Below are positions 19,069 through 27,372 of a stretch of DNA of 64,000 nt, piece by piece. The notes beneath the pieces were generated by a model that saw nothing but the letters and a program-made list of their open reading frames with translations, was not told the DNA's origin and searched no databases. The number at the start of each line of letters is the position of its first letter. Position 1 is the first letter of the stretch. The stretch is from Gordonia jinhuaensis (GTDB taxonomy: Bacteria; Actinomycetota; Actinomycetes; Mycobacteriales; Mycobacteriaceae), in the NCBI RefSeq assembly GCF_014639795.1, contig NZ_BMGC01000018.1, forward strand, positions 1 to 64,000. Direction: 5' to 3'. A program made the position numbers and the translations under genes.

Positions 19069-19476
19069 TCAGCCCAGGCCGTAGTAGTGCGGCATCTCGC
19101 TGGTGCAGTAGACGGTCAGCGACCACTTGACGACCTTGCTCGCATCCTCGGGATCCAGACCGCTGGCCTGGCGCATACCCTCCTCGACCTCATCGGAGGA
19201 CTTGCCGTTGCTCAAGCCGGAGCACACCGCTTTGCCCGCGGCGACCATCGTCGCCTCGTCGCCGAAGGTCAGGTGTTCGGTACGCAGTGCCGAGACGAAG
19301 AAGTCGTCCATGTTGTTGATCGTCGGCGCGTCGGCTTCGGCCGATGACTCCGCAGCCGCAGACGTGGTCGCGGCGGATGTCGCGGGCGTTGCCGTCCCCG
19401 ATGACGTGTTCGACGAGCAGCCGGCAGCCCCGGCGAGGGCGAGCAGCAAGGCCGCGGACACCATGATCTTCTTCAT
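19069..19476 (-). CDS. DUF732-like lipoprotein
   Basis: The 135-residue product has a lipoprotein signal (MKKIMVSAALLLALAGAAGC, with the lipobox Cys as residue 20). An Ala/Thr/Ser-rich linker of about 35 residues follows, then a small helical domain with two Cys (AVCSGLSNG and VYCTSEMPH) like the DUF732 proteins of mycobacteria. It is predicted to be anchored outside the membrane. The start is placed at the Met before KKIM; an in-frame upstream Met would spoil the signal. It lies downstream of the encapsulin gene, with a 111-base gap, so co-transcription is possible but unproven. Function unknown. Confidence 0.82.
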   Translation of the reverse strand: MKKIMVSAALLLALAGAAGCSSNTSSGTATPATSAATTSAAAESSAEADAPTINNMDDFFVSALRTEHLTFGDEATMVAAGKAVCSGLSNGKSSDEVEEGMRQASGLDPEDASKVVKWSLTVYCTSEMPHYYGLG

Positions 19477-19587
19477 CGAGTGGTGCACCTTTCGTGTCGG
19501 TCGAGTCCCGCTCGGGGCGAACCCGACCATAGGCATGTTCCGGACAGCCACCCTACGGTGGGTCGGGATCGCCGACGGTGCTCGGGT

Positions 19588-20412
19588 TCAGTCCAGCCCT
19601 GTGGCGGAGCCGTCGTAGGTGAGGGCCACTGCCGCTTCGCCGGTGAACACCTGGAAGGTGAACGACTCCTGGAAGTACAGGCCCACGTTCGTCGCGTCGT
19701 GCCAGTCGTAGCCGATCGACAGGTCCTGGCCGATGGTCAGCTCGTAGTCGCCGCCGCGGGTGCTGATCACGAAGGCTCCGTCGATGGCGGGTGCCCACAC
19801 TATGTCGCCGTCGCCGATGAGTCGCTGCAGATGTTCGCGCACCGGGTAGCCGTGGTTGGAGGTCTCGTTGACCAGGGAGTAGACGTCGGCCGCGAGGACG
19901 AACGAGTACGGTCCGTTCACCGAGGCCAGACGAAGGGTGGACAGTGCGTGGCTGAACGCCTCGGGGTATTCGCGCACGTCGGCGGGCAGAGCTATCGGTT
20001 CGGCCTGTACGTGATCGCGCACGCCGCCGATGTCACCGGCGGCGAAGCTCTCGAAGACCGCACGGTCCTCGGCAAGCGCGGCGGCACGCGCCGCGGCGAT
20101 CACCGGGTCCCAGTCGGAGTCCTTGGAGCCGCGATCGACGTCGTCGATGGCCGCGCGGCTCACGGTGAAGGGGATCTTGAATTCGATCAGCGGCTGAGAC
20201 AGTCGCATCGAGGCGGTGATGCCCTCACCGGGAGCGTCGATGGGGGCGCGATGACCGGTGGTCACGGCGGCGACGTCGAGCCCGACCGGTCCTGTCACAT
20301 CGACCACCCGACGCCCGGCGATGTTCCGGCGGAACGAGCGCTTCGCCTCTTCCTCGATCTCGGACCATGCCGCATCGGAGATGGGGGCGAGTTGGCGGTG
20401 CAGGTTGTTCAT
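19588..20412 (-). CDS. Encapsulin nanocompartment shell protein (family 1)
   Basis: The 274-residue protein starts MNNLHRQLAPISDAAWSEIE and contains RRVVDVTGPVGLDVAAVTTG and FTFQVFTGEAAVALTYDG, characteristic of the HK97-fold CFP29/linocin encapsulins. It should assemble into a capsid of about 60 subunits. The DyP peroxidase gene lies directly upstream on the same strand, 79 bases away, and its C-terminus carries an encapsulation signal, so this shell probably packages it. Such compartments take part in oxidative-stress defence. The start has CCGGAGGGAC upstream on the coding strand. Confidence 0.95.
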   Translation of the reverse strand: MNNLHRQLAPISDAAWSEIEEEAKRSFRRNIAGRRVVDVTGPVGLDVAAVTTGHRAPIDAPGEGITASMRLSQPLIEFKIPFTVSRAAIDDVDRGSKDSDWDPVIAAARAAALAEDRAVFESFAAGDIGGVRDHVQAEPIALPADVREYPEAFSHALSTLRLASVNGPYSFVLAADVYSLVNETSNHGYPVREHLQRLIGDGDIVWAPAIDGAFVISTRGGDYELTIGQDLSIGYDWHDATNVGLYFQESFTFQVFTGEAAVALTYDGSATGLD

Positions 20413-20491
20413 CGTGTCCCTCCGGAGGAGTCGGGTGTGACGGTCGAGGAAGTGCGGTGGTGGGTACGCGCGGTGGCAGTCAGTGGGTCGG

Positions 20492-21574
20492 TCAGCGCGG
20501 TTTCAGTGCGCCGATCCCCAGGGATCCGTCGCCTGGGTCGCTCGGGGTGGACGGGGTCACCGCAGCGCTCGGATCGGCGTCGCGATGTGACTCGTCTGGC
20601 TCGGCGGTCGTCTGATCGGTCGCCGATTCATCGTCGAGAAGCGGTGGATCGTCGAGGAATTCGACGGAGGGCACGAAAAACAGTCCGCCGGTGACCGCGG
20701 TCGAGAAGTCCAGGATGCGGTCGTGGTTACCCGGAGGTTTGCCGATGAACATGTTGGTCAGCATCTCCTCGGTGACAGAGGGATGCGCCGCGTATCCGAT
20801 AAAGTAGGTGCCGAATTCGTCGCTGCCCACCCGGCCGAACGGCATGTTGTCACGCATGATCTGTTGTTGCACGCCGTTCTCATCCTCGATCACGGTCAGT
20901 GCGGTGTGCGAGTTGGTGGGTTTGGTGTCGTCATCCTGCTCGATGTTGTCCCACTTCGACCGCCCGATCGCATTCTCCTGCTCCTCGGTCGACAGCGCGT
21001 TCCATGCATCCATGTCGTGCAGATACTTCTGCACGATCACGTAGCTGCCGCCGACGAAGTCGGGTTCGTCGGTGATCGAGACCGCCACCGTGGCCGCGGG
21101 TCCGTCCGGATTCTCGGTGCCGTCGACGAATCCGATGATGTCGCGCATGTCGAAGTACCGGAATCCATGCACCTCGTCGACCACTCGGACACCGTCGCCG
21201 AATGCCGACATCAGCTGTGTGGCCATCTCGAAGCACACGTCCATACGTCCGCCGCGGATGTGAAAGAGCATGTCGCCCGGAGTGGATGGGGCGGTGTGGA
21301 TGTCGCCGGCGAGCGGGATGAACGGATGCAGACCGTCGGGGCGCGGGCCGGAGAACAGTCGATCCCACAGGGCCGAGCCGATGCCGACCACGCAGGTGAG
21401 GTGGGCCTCGACCGAGCGTGAGGCTACCGATCGCACCAGGCCGGTGAAATCCGGCAGCGTCTCGGCGACCACGTCTTCTGCGCCCGAGTCGACCGTGACC
21501 ACGAGAAAGATCGCGGCCTCGGTCATCGGGGACAGGATCGGCTGGGGGGTAGGGGTCGTTCCCGGCGCGCTCAC
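20492..21574 (-). CDS. DyP-type haem peroxidase, encapsulin cargo
   Basis: The 360-residue enzyme has the DyP family motif GFVDGTENPDGP (GxxDG with catalytic Asp), the haem-ligand region SHTALTVIEDENG, and GTYFIGYAAHPSVTEEML. It oxidises aromatic substrates with peroxide. After the catalytic domain, a Pro/Ser/Thr/Asp-rich linker of about 40 residues ends in GDGSLGIGALKPR, which matches the cargo-loading peptide (DGSLxIGxLK) of encapsulin systems. It heads the DyP-encapsulin pair. A CRP-type palindrome lies 138 bases upstream of the start. The N-terminal start at 21574 (MSAPGTTPTP) is likely GTG or ATG by context. Confidence 0.95.
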   Translation of the reverse strand: MSAPGTTPTPQPILSPMTEAAIFLVVTVDSGAEDVVAETLPDFTGLVRSVASRSVEAHLTCVVGIGSALWDRLFSGPRPDGLHPFIPLAGDIHTAPSTPGDMLFHIRGGRMDVCFEMATQLMSAFGDGVRVVDEVHGFRYFDMRDIIGFVDGTENPDGPAATVAVSITDEPDFVGGSYVIVQKYLHDMDAWNALSTEEQENAIGRSKWDNIEQDDDTKPTNSHTALTVIEDENGVQQQIMRDNMPFGRVGSDEFGTYFIGYAAHPSVTEEMLTNMFIGKPPGNHDRILDFSTAVTGGLFFVPSVEFLDDPPLLDDESATDQTTAEPDESHRDADPSAAVTPSTPSDPGDGSLGIGALKPR

Positions 21575-22036
21575 TCCGCCATTATGGCAACTGGTTTCCG
21601 GTTGTGACCGTGAGCGTGGTCCCCGGCGCGCTCCTCGCCTGCGGCCGGGCTGCGGGACCTCGGCCTCTCATCCCGCAGAGTGGGAAAATTTCGTCGTCGG
21701 ACATCTGTACGATGTGACTTCAGTCACATGAAGATGCTCGCGTGGCGCGGTGTTGCAACGGTCGGCGATGTCAGGGGTCGCGGTGGCACAAAGTTGCTTC
21801 ACGCGAACGGTTTTGATGTTCCCTTCAATCGAAAAGTGTCCGTTTTGTGCGTCTTGGCTTGGCAGTCAACGACTCTCGTGGACGAGGCCGTCTTTGCGTG
21901 GTCTGCCGGCCGTGTCGCGCATCTGAGTGAATCGGGCGACTGCCATGTTCGAACAACGAGACAACGGCATCCGATCGGCCTTCCTATCGCTAGACGAGCG
22001 TATAAATTCCCAGTGCCACAAGGGTTCTAACCTGTC
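21575..22036. other. Intergenic region between divergent DyP and TetR genes
   Basis: This 462-base gap is less GC-rich than its surroundings toward the right. It holds one clear palindrome (21712-21729, listed separately) and AT-rich stretches such as TATAAATTCC near 22000 that could be promoter elements for the TetR gene. An open frame at 21680-22030 shows no family features or coding-like composition and is not called. Confidence 0.6.
21712..21729. promoter_or_regulatory. CRP/GlxR-type operator palindrome
   Basis: ATGTGACT-TC-AGTCACAT is a perfect 8-base inverted repeat and contains the CRP core TGTGA-N6-TCACA. Corynebacterial GlxR and mycobacterial CRP recognise this core. It lies between the DyP-encapsulin unit and the TetR gene and could serve either, linking them to cAMP signalling. 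Motif evidence only. Confidence 0.7.
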
Positions 22037-22717
22037 GTGGTGACATCGGGGCACCAGGGTGACGGTACGAGGGAGCTTCTCCTTCGTGCAGCGGCAGAGG
22101 AGATTCTCGGTACCGGCTATGCGGGCGCGTCACTGTCGGCGATCGCGGCCCGACGCAACGTGACCAAAGGCGCGCTCGCGTACCACTACCCGGCGAAGAG
22201 TGACATCGCCGCAGCCCTGCTCGAGCGTCAGGCGGCCACTCTCCAGGCGTTGTTGGCTGCTTCGCAGGCCCGATATCCCCAATGCGGTGTCCGTCAGCTG
22301 ATCGATTTCCTCTACAACGTGGTCTCCGTGCACTTGGCTGACCCTCTGATGGCGGCGGGCAACTCGATCGCCTTCGGCCCCGCGGTGCCCGGACTCCCGG
22401 CGACGGGCGGCGTTGCGTGGTGGCAGCACACCTATCAGGAGATGTTCGACGCGGCGCTACAGGTGGGGGAGCGCAGCGCCGGTGTACCCAGTGGGACGGC
22501 CGCGCTGACGCTGACGTCGATGCTGATAGGTGGCGCGGACATGGTCCGGGTGATACCACAGCCTGCCATCGACCTCGACGTGGCGATGTCGATGGTCGGC
22601 GTCGTGCTCGCCGGGTGCGGCGTGAGTAACGCCTCGACTCTGATCGGTGAGGTCGTCGCACACGCGGGGGAGGCGGCCGGACGGCAAGCGGCTGGAGACT
22701 TCACCGCCACCGAGTGA
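22037..22717 (+). CDS. TetR-family transcriptional regulator
   Basis: The 226-residue protein has a TetR helix-turn-helix at about residues 12-58 (ELLLRAAAEEILGTGYAG, then LSAIAARRNVTKGALAYHYP). The C-terminal helical ligand-binding domain resembles those of gamma-butyrolactone-receptor-like regulators, though the ligand is unknown. The start is GTG 22037. It is divergent from the DyP-encapsulin pair across a gap with a CRP-type site, so regulation of that pair or of itself is possible but not shown. Confidence 0.88.
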   Translation: MVTSGHQGDGTRELLLRAAAEEILGTGYAGASLSAIAARRNVTKGALAYHYPAKSDIAAALLERQAATLQALLAASQARYPQCGVRQLIDFLYNVVSVHLADPLMAAGNSIAFGPAVPGLPATGGVAWWQHTYQEMFDAALQVGERSAGVPSGTAALTLTSMLIGGADMVRVIPQPAIDLDVAMSMVGVVLAGCGVSNASTLIGEVVAHAGEAAGRQAAGDFTATE

Positions 22718-22771
22718 TCGGGGGCGAACCCGAACTGCGGGGTCGAGTGGGGTGGAGAAGTCGAGAGGCGG

Positions 22772-22909
22772 TCAGCCTGAGTATGTCGACTGGAGCTGGC
22801 CGATGCCTTCGGCGATGCTCGGGATCAAACCCATCACCGCATCGAACGGGGATGCGAGCACAGTCAGTACGACCAGAACTCCGTCAACTACAGCAAAGAA
22901 TGGATTCAT
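22772..22909 (-). CDS. Small hydrophobic peptide (45 aa), paralogue of 38404-38553
   Basis: The 45-residue peptide reads MNPFFAVVDGVLVVLTVLAS and then PFDAVMGLIPSIAEGIGQLQ, ending STYSG. It aligns without gaps over 44 residues with the 49-residue peptide at 38404-38553. About 15 positions are identical (N, P, F, V, D, L, S, P, L, P, S, E, G, L, S) and most others are conservative. That conservation supports real coding despite the length and a weak ribosome site. It has no cleavable signal, and one end could form a membrane or amphipathic helix. Family and function are unknown; corynebacterial small porin-like peptides are one possible comparison. Confidence 0.65.
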   Translation of the reverse strand: MNPFFAVVDGVLVVLTVLASPFDAVMGLIPSIAEGIGQLQSTYSG

Positions 22910-23055
22910 AATCTACGTATACGCCGTGGCGTGACGACTGTTACCGTGTCAGGTGATGTTCTGGCGCTTTGACGGGAATGTCGTCTATGCCTGTGCTGCA
23001 ACGTGTCTGGGTTATGCGGCACCGTCTACGGACCGGTGGTTCGTGACGGTATGAG

Positions 23056-23907
23056 TCACAACTCCACCAGCGGCTTGAGCCAGGCGGCCTCGGTGATGGC
23101 CTGCTGATATCCGGCGCGGGCTGCCCTCGCCTGGCGGGCGGGGTCGAGTGCGTTGCGTCCCATGGCCTTGCGGCTCTGTTCGTCGGGGACGATCAGTTGC
23201 GTCGGAATGGTCAACGCTGACACCTGTTCGTGCGCACTGGTTCCCGGCCGCATGGCGCCGGGCATCGGCGCGATCACCACGGCACTCTCGGGTTCGATGT
23301 CGGTGATCAGATCGGCGTTGGTCGGCGACCAGGTGCCGCCGTCGATGTAGCGGCGACCGTCGATGGGTACCACCGGCCACACACCGGGGACAGCCGCCGA
23401 GGCCTCCACGGCCTCGAGCAGGCCCGCGGGTCCGGCTGCGTCGAACACCACGCGCTCTCCGGAGTCGGCGTCCACAGCCACGATGCGCAGATCGCGGTCG
23501 ATCGGCCAGCGGCGTTGCGGGAGTCGGCTCTCGATCACGCGGTGTCGGTCGTGTGCGTTGCGGAATCCCATGCCCAGGCCGAGCTGCCCGGCGGCCAGCA
23601 TCGCGGCGTGGTTGTCCGGGGCCGAGCGGACGGTGCTGATCATCCGCTTGAAGCCGCCGCGCGGCCCGGCGATCTCGTGGGTGCGTCCCTCGAGCTGCCA
23701 GCGGAACAGCATCTCCAGTGAGGTGTTGCTGGCCAACTGTGCGGCCACCACCGATCCGGCCGAGGTGCCGATGAGTGTCCGGGAGTCGCGCAAATGTGCA
23801 CCGGCGTGCTCGAGGCCGCGAAGCAGGCCGACCATCCATGCGATCCCGGTGAGTCCACCTCCACCGAGAACCAGAGCGGCACTGTTTTCGGTTCCGAGAT
23901 CGGCCAT
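23056..23907 (-). CDS. Patatin-like phospholipase
   Basis: The 283-residue enzyme has the oxyanion loop ALVLGGGGLTGIAW, the nucleophile motif GTSAGS (Ser in LIGTSAGSVVAAQL) and the dyad Asp in RRYIDGGTWSPTNADL. This Ser-Asp dyad hydrolase acts on acyl lipids; RssA and mycobacterial patatins are the nearest types. No transmembrane segment is seen. The start ATG 23907 has AGAGGACTCTCC on the coding strand upstream. It lies downstream of the XRE regulator on the same strand, with a 128-base gap. Confidence 0.93.
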   Translation of the reverse strand: MADLGTENSAALVLGGGGLTGIAWMVGLLRGLEHAGAHLRDSRTLIGTSAGSVVAAQLASNTSLEMLFRWQLEGRTHEIAGPRGGFKRMISTVRSAPDNHAAMLAAGQLGLGMGFRNAHDRHRVIESRLPQRRWPIDRDLRIVAVDADSGERVVFDAAGPAGLLEAVEASAAVPGVWPVVPIDGRRYIDGGTWSPTNADLITDIEPESAVVIAPMPGAMRPGTSAHEQVSALTIPTQLIVPDEQSRKAMGRNALDPARQARAARAGYQQAITEAAWLKPLVEL

Positions 23908-24035
23908 CGGAGAGTCCTCTCACTCGCTGTGTGCGTTTGAGGTCGCCGTTGACCTGTCCCGTTACTGATGGCACAACGGCGGGTGCGAGGGATTAATTCC
24001 TTAGGGGATCTAACAAGTTGGTCACGGCGGGCAGG

Positions 24036-24884
24036 TCAGCGCATCAGCTCGCGTAAGCGCTCTTCGGTGGCCGAGCCTTCTTCGGCGATATTGAGGACCA
24101 ACTGCTGTTCGGGTGCTCCGGCGTACCGGAAGATCTCCCAGTCCAGAGTGAGCTCGCCGACCTGTGTGTGGTTGAGGACTTTCGTGCCGAAGTCCTGTCT
24201 GGCGACGTTGCGCGCCGACCACCACTGGCCGAACTGGCGATCGGCGATCGTCAGCTCACCGACCAGCGCTGCCAGTGCCGGGTCGCCCGGATTGGTGACG
24301 GCTTCTCGCCGCAGGATCGACACGCAGGACCGCGCAACGGCCTGCCAATCGACGAAGAGCTCACGCATGCGCGGATCCACGAACACCAGCCGGACGAAGT
24401 TGAGCCCGTGGCCGCCGAGTTCGTTGAAGTCCACATAGACCTTGGCCGCCAACGGGTTCCAGGCGAGTATCTGCATGCGGGGCCCGAGCACGATCGCGGG
24501 AGTGTCGGTGAGGCGATCCACGATTCGTCGCACCTGCGGTCTGATTTTCGACGTGGTGCGCGGCACCGAAGTGGAGACCGGTTGGTGGCCGGCGCGATTG
24601 GCGAGCTCGTCGAGATACTCCGCCTGGTCGGGGTCCAGACGCAACGCGTTGATCAATGCCGCGAGAACAGGGGCCGACGGAGCGAGACGCCCCTGTTCGA
24701 TCCGGGTGTAGTAGTCCGTGCTGATCGAGGCGAGCGCGGCGACCTCCTCTCGACGCAGCCCGCTCACCCGACGCCGACGATCGTGATCGGGCAGCCCCGC
24801 GTCGCGTGGGGTCAGCTCACCTCGACGCGTTCGTAGGAACGCGCCGAGTTCCTTGAGCTGAGCCTCGGAGGTGGTTGCCGGCAT
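24036..24884 (-). CDS. XRE-family regulator with MmyB-like ligand-binding domain
   Basis: The 282-residue protein has an N-terminal helix-turn-helix (LGAFLRTRRGELTPRDAGLP, then RREEVAALASISTDYYTRIE, then LAPSAPVLAALINAL). The C-terminal PAS-like MmyB domain includes VDRLTDTPAIVLGPRMQILA, WNPLAAKVY and WWSARNVARQDFGTKVLNH. Such regulators often bind fatty-acid-like ligands and control neighbouring oxidoreductases or hydrolases. It lies 39 bases after the alpha/beta hydrolase gene on the same strand, probably in one unit. Confidence 0.92.
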   Translation of the reverse strand: MPATTSEAQLKELGAFLRTRRGELTPRDAGLPDHDRRRRVSGLRREEVAALASISTDYYTRIEQGRLAPSAPVLAALINALRLDPDQAEYLDELANRAGHQPVSTSVPRTTSKIRPQVRRIVDRLTDTPAIVLGPRMQILAWNPLAAKVYVDFNELGGHGLNFVRLVFVDPRMRELFVDWQAVARSCVSILRREAVTNPGDPALAALVGELTIADRQFGQWWSARNVARQDFGTKVLNHTQVGELTLDWEIFRYAGAPEQQLVLNIAEEGSATEERLRELMR

Positions 24885-24923
24885 GACGTCAGAGTAAGTC
24901 GTCGCCGGTACCGGGCGCTGTGG

Positions 24924-25862
24924 TCACAGGTGGTCGGCGAAGAACGGGATGACCGTCTTCAATGCCTCGCCGGCGCCCTTGGGCTGGTCGTACAGGTCGT
25001 AGTGGGAGACGCCCGTGAGCTCGAGTAGCCGCTTGTCCTTGGATGCGGCCCGGTCGATGATCTCGTGACCGTCGCGGTAGGCGCCGAAGGCGCCCGGCTT
25101 GTCTCCGACCACCACGAGCAGCGGCTGGGTGAGCAGTTCCTCGGCCAGATGGAATGCGTCCCACCCGAATGCTGCGGCATTGTGCGCGGTGTCGAACAGT
25201 ACGCAGCCGTTCGCCGACTGGCCGCGCGGTGTCCGGTAGTAGTCGTAGGCCTCCACGATGTCGATGTCGCCGATCTGAGCCGCGGCCTCGGCACTGTCGG
25301 GCAGCAGAGTGGTGGCCGCGGAGTCAGCGCCGCGCGCCTCCTTCGTGCGCTGGGCGTCGATGGCCCGCAGAGCTGCGACAACACCGTCGGCCGAGCCCTG
25401 GTTCTCCCGCATCATCCGGCCGTAGTTGACACCGGTGATCGACACGACGGCCTTGAACCGCTTCTCGGTCATCGCAGCGTTGAGGGTGTATCCGCCACCG
25501 CCGCAGATGCCGAGCACACCGATCCTGTCGGCGTCGACATAGGGCAGTGTCACCAGGTGATCGACCACGCGGCGGAAGTCCTCGACACGCTGCGCGGGAT
25601 CCTCACGGAAGCGGGGTGTGCCGCCGCTGGCGCCCTGGAAGCTGGCGTCGAAGGCGATGACCACATAGCCCGCATCGGCCAACGCGGTGCCATAGATGTT
25701 GCCCGACGTCTGCTCCTTGCAGCTGCCGATGGGGTGTGCGGTGACGATCGCCGGATACGTCGTCGACGTGTTGAAGTTCGGCGGGAAATAGATGTCGGCC
25801 GCGATGTCCCAGTACATGTCCGGGTTGCGGAAGGTGATGTGCTCGATGCTGTCGGTTGCCAC
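24924..25862 (-). CDS. Alpha/beta hydrolase with Cys nucleophile (YcjY/dienelactone-hydrolase-like)
   Basis: The 312-residue protein has YPAIVTAHPIGSCKEQTSGN (oxyanion region) and FDASFQGASGGTPRF, plus a nucleophile elbow GICGGGG in which Cys takes the place of Ser, as in dienelactone hydrolases. The likely His is in LTGVSHYDLYD. No signal peptide. It starts at ATG 25862, after GAGGAGGGCC on the coding strand. The XRE-MmyB gene follows, and a cluster of palindromes lies 100-140 bases upstream, so it is probably the regulated target of that regulator. Confidence 0.88.
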   Translation of the reverse strand: MATDSIEHITFRNPDMYWDIAADIYFPPNFNTSTTYPAIVTAHPIGSCKEQTSGNIYGTALADAGYVVIAFDASFQGASGGTPRFREDPAQRVEDFRRVVDHLVTLPYVDADRIGVLGICGGGGYTLNAAMTEKRFKAVVSITGVNYGRMMRENQGSADGVVAALRAIDAQRTKEARGADSAATTLLPDSAEAAAQIGDIDIVEAYDYYRTPRGQSANGCVLFDTAHNAAAFGWDAFHLAEELLTQPLLVVVGDKPGAFGAYRDGHEIIDRAASKDKRLLELTGVSHYDLYDQPKGAGEALKTVIPFFADHL

Positions 25863-25961
25863 GGTTGGCCCTCCTCGTGGGTGTCTGTCGGGTCGCGGCG
25901 TTGGCCATCGTTGGCCACTGCCCCTTCCTCATCCACTGTGGGCGTGCTCCGGTGCAGGCAA

Positions 25962-26001
25962 CAGGAAGAGTTCTTTCCTGGGAAGGATCGTTCCTAGGAA
26001 C
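25962..26001. promoter_or_regulatory. Cluster of overlapping palindromes upstream of the Cys-hydrolase/XRE unit
   Basis: CAGGAA-N7-TTCCTG (25962-25980) overlaps TTCCTGGGAA (25975-25984), which is followed 6 bases later by TTCCTAGGAA (25991-26000). Half-sites recur with regular 16-base spacing, as in operators for dimeric regulators. The MmyB-type XRE protein encoded in the unit is a reasonable candidate binder. Confidence 0.6.
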
Positions 26002-26149
26002 AGTTTCTGGGCTGCCCCGGGGGGTCGGCGGGTGTCCTTGACCGCGGCGGCGTACTCCCGCTGCGCGGCTTCGTGGGCGACTGACACGCTGTCATTCGAG
26101 CGCTCGACGTGGGATTTTGGCGCTCTGTTCAGCTGATATCGTCTCCGCC

Positions 26150-27229
26150 GTGTCGTATACGGAGGGTCGTGTGGGTGGACGGTGCGCGGCGATCCTCGCC
26201 GTACTGATCGCAGTGATAACACTCGCCGGCTGCAGTGAGGTCGTCCACGGGCAGGCGGCCCCTGCCTTGCGTTCGGGCGTCCTCGGCATACCAGGGCCGG
26301 ACGAAGCGGAAACGGCATCCTTTGCCAAGGTGCGCGAACTCGATCCGTGTGGGTTCATCGACCTCCGCGCCGTCGGTGCCGTTCTGTCGCCGCCGACATG
26401 GGTCGGCACAGATCAGAAGCCCAGTGAGTGCGAGGTCAAGATCGATCCCACCAAGAATCGTGAGCGGATCGCGTCGATCTCGGTGAGCCCCGATGTGCAA
26501 CTGGACGACGCAGATGTGCCGGCCCTTGCCGATTCGAATTTCAATGGTGGAGGAACGTCATGTTCGGCAGCCATTCCCTATCAGGGCGAGCGCGGACTCT
26601 TCTTCTATGAATCCGACGACTACAACATGTTCGACAGTGACAGCACGCCGACTCAGGTCGACCACTGCCCGAGTCTGAAGAAGATCGTGGCGGCCTCGTT
26701 GCCGCTCTTCACGACCCGTCCATTGCGCGCCACATCGACGCACGTGGTGAATTTTCAGCTCGCGCGGATGGATCCGTGTGCGATCTCGACGCTGCTGAAA
26801 TGGCGTTATCCCCATATGTCGTTCGGTACGGACGGCAGTACTCATCGAGCCTCGACGGCGCTGAGTGAATGCGACATCTGGACAGACGGATACCGCAGGG
26901 ACGACTCCGATCGGATCGGGGTGTCGCTGTGGTACCAGGACAAAGATGTCACCGTGCATCTTCCGGCGGATCCCGGGGCTCCACCCGGGCTGATGAATCC
27001 GATGTGGGAAACGATTCGCGGGGTGGACTCCCGGGTGGTTCCGCCGAGCGGGGTGGCAACTCTGTGCGAGATCAACTCCTACGTGAAGGTCAATGATTCG
27101 GTGCTCATTCCGTTCTTGAGCAACGAATCCCCTCAGCCCATGGTGGAGACGATTCAGTCCACTGCTCATGACTGTGACACCGCCCGCATCGTCGCCGACG
27201 CCGCGGTGCGCGTGTATCAGCGGAGCTGA
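26150..27229 (+). CDS. DUF3558-type lipoprotein
   Basis: The 359-residue product has a lipoprotein signal (GRCAAILAVLIAVITLAGC). Two repeats of the DUF3558 pattern follow: ELDPCGFIDLRAVGAVL with a paired Cys in CEVKID, and later MDPCAISTLLKW. A C-terminal HDCDTARIVADAAVRVYQ closes the domain. The protein should be anchored outside the membrane of a mycolata-type envelope; ligand unknown. GTG 26150 may be leaderless, as TGATAT lies 11 bases upstream. GTG 26171 with GGAGGG four bases before it is an alternative that trims seven residues. Confidence 0.87.
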   Translation: MSYTEGRVGGRCAAILAVLIAVITLAGCSEVVHGQAAPALRSGVLGIPGPDEAETASFAKVRELDPCGFIDLRAVGAVLSPPTWVGTDQKPSECEVKIDPTKNRERIASISVSPDVQLDDADVPALADSNFNGGGTSCSAAIPYQGERGLFFYESDDYNMFDSDSTPTQVDHCPSLKKIVAASLPLFTTRPLRATSTHVVNFQLARMDPCAISTLLKWRYPHMSFGTDGSTHRASTALSECDIWTDGYRRDDSDRIGVSLWYQDKDVTVHLPADPGAPPGLMNPMWETIRGVDSRVVPPSGVATLCEINSYVKVNDSVLIPFLSNESPQPMVETIQSTAHDCDTARIVADAAVRVYQRS

Positions 27230-27299
27230 GCGCCCGGAATCGGGCCGCCACCCCGCCTGTGTATGCCCGGCGGTGTATGTCTGGCGGAGCCAGGACCCA

Positions 27300-27320
27300 C
27301 ATGAGTCCACAAGACTCAAC
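27300..27320 (+). promoter_or_regulatory. HAIR-like HspR operator (distal) upstream of clpB
   Basis: CATGAGT, seven bases, then ACTCAAC: 12 of 14 half-site bases match CTTGAGT-N7-ACTCAAG. Confidence 0.65.
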
Positions 27321-27351
27321 TCTGCTGGAGAAATTTCTGCAGATTCATTAC

Positions 27352-27372
27352 CCTGAGCGGAACAGACTCAAG
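27352..27372 (+). promoter_or_regulatory. HAIR-like HspR operator (proximal) upstream of clpB
   Basis: CCTGAGC, seven bases, then a perfect ACTCAAG: 12 of 14 match. It overlaps the -35 part of the candidate SigH promoter, so HspR binding would exclude polymerase. Confidence 0.75.

Noticed and set aside
21680..22030. 116-residue frame in the DyP-TetR gap
   Set aside because: It covers the CRP-type palindrome and AT-rich promoter-like sequence, lacks domain features and has no ribosome site.
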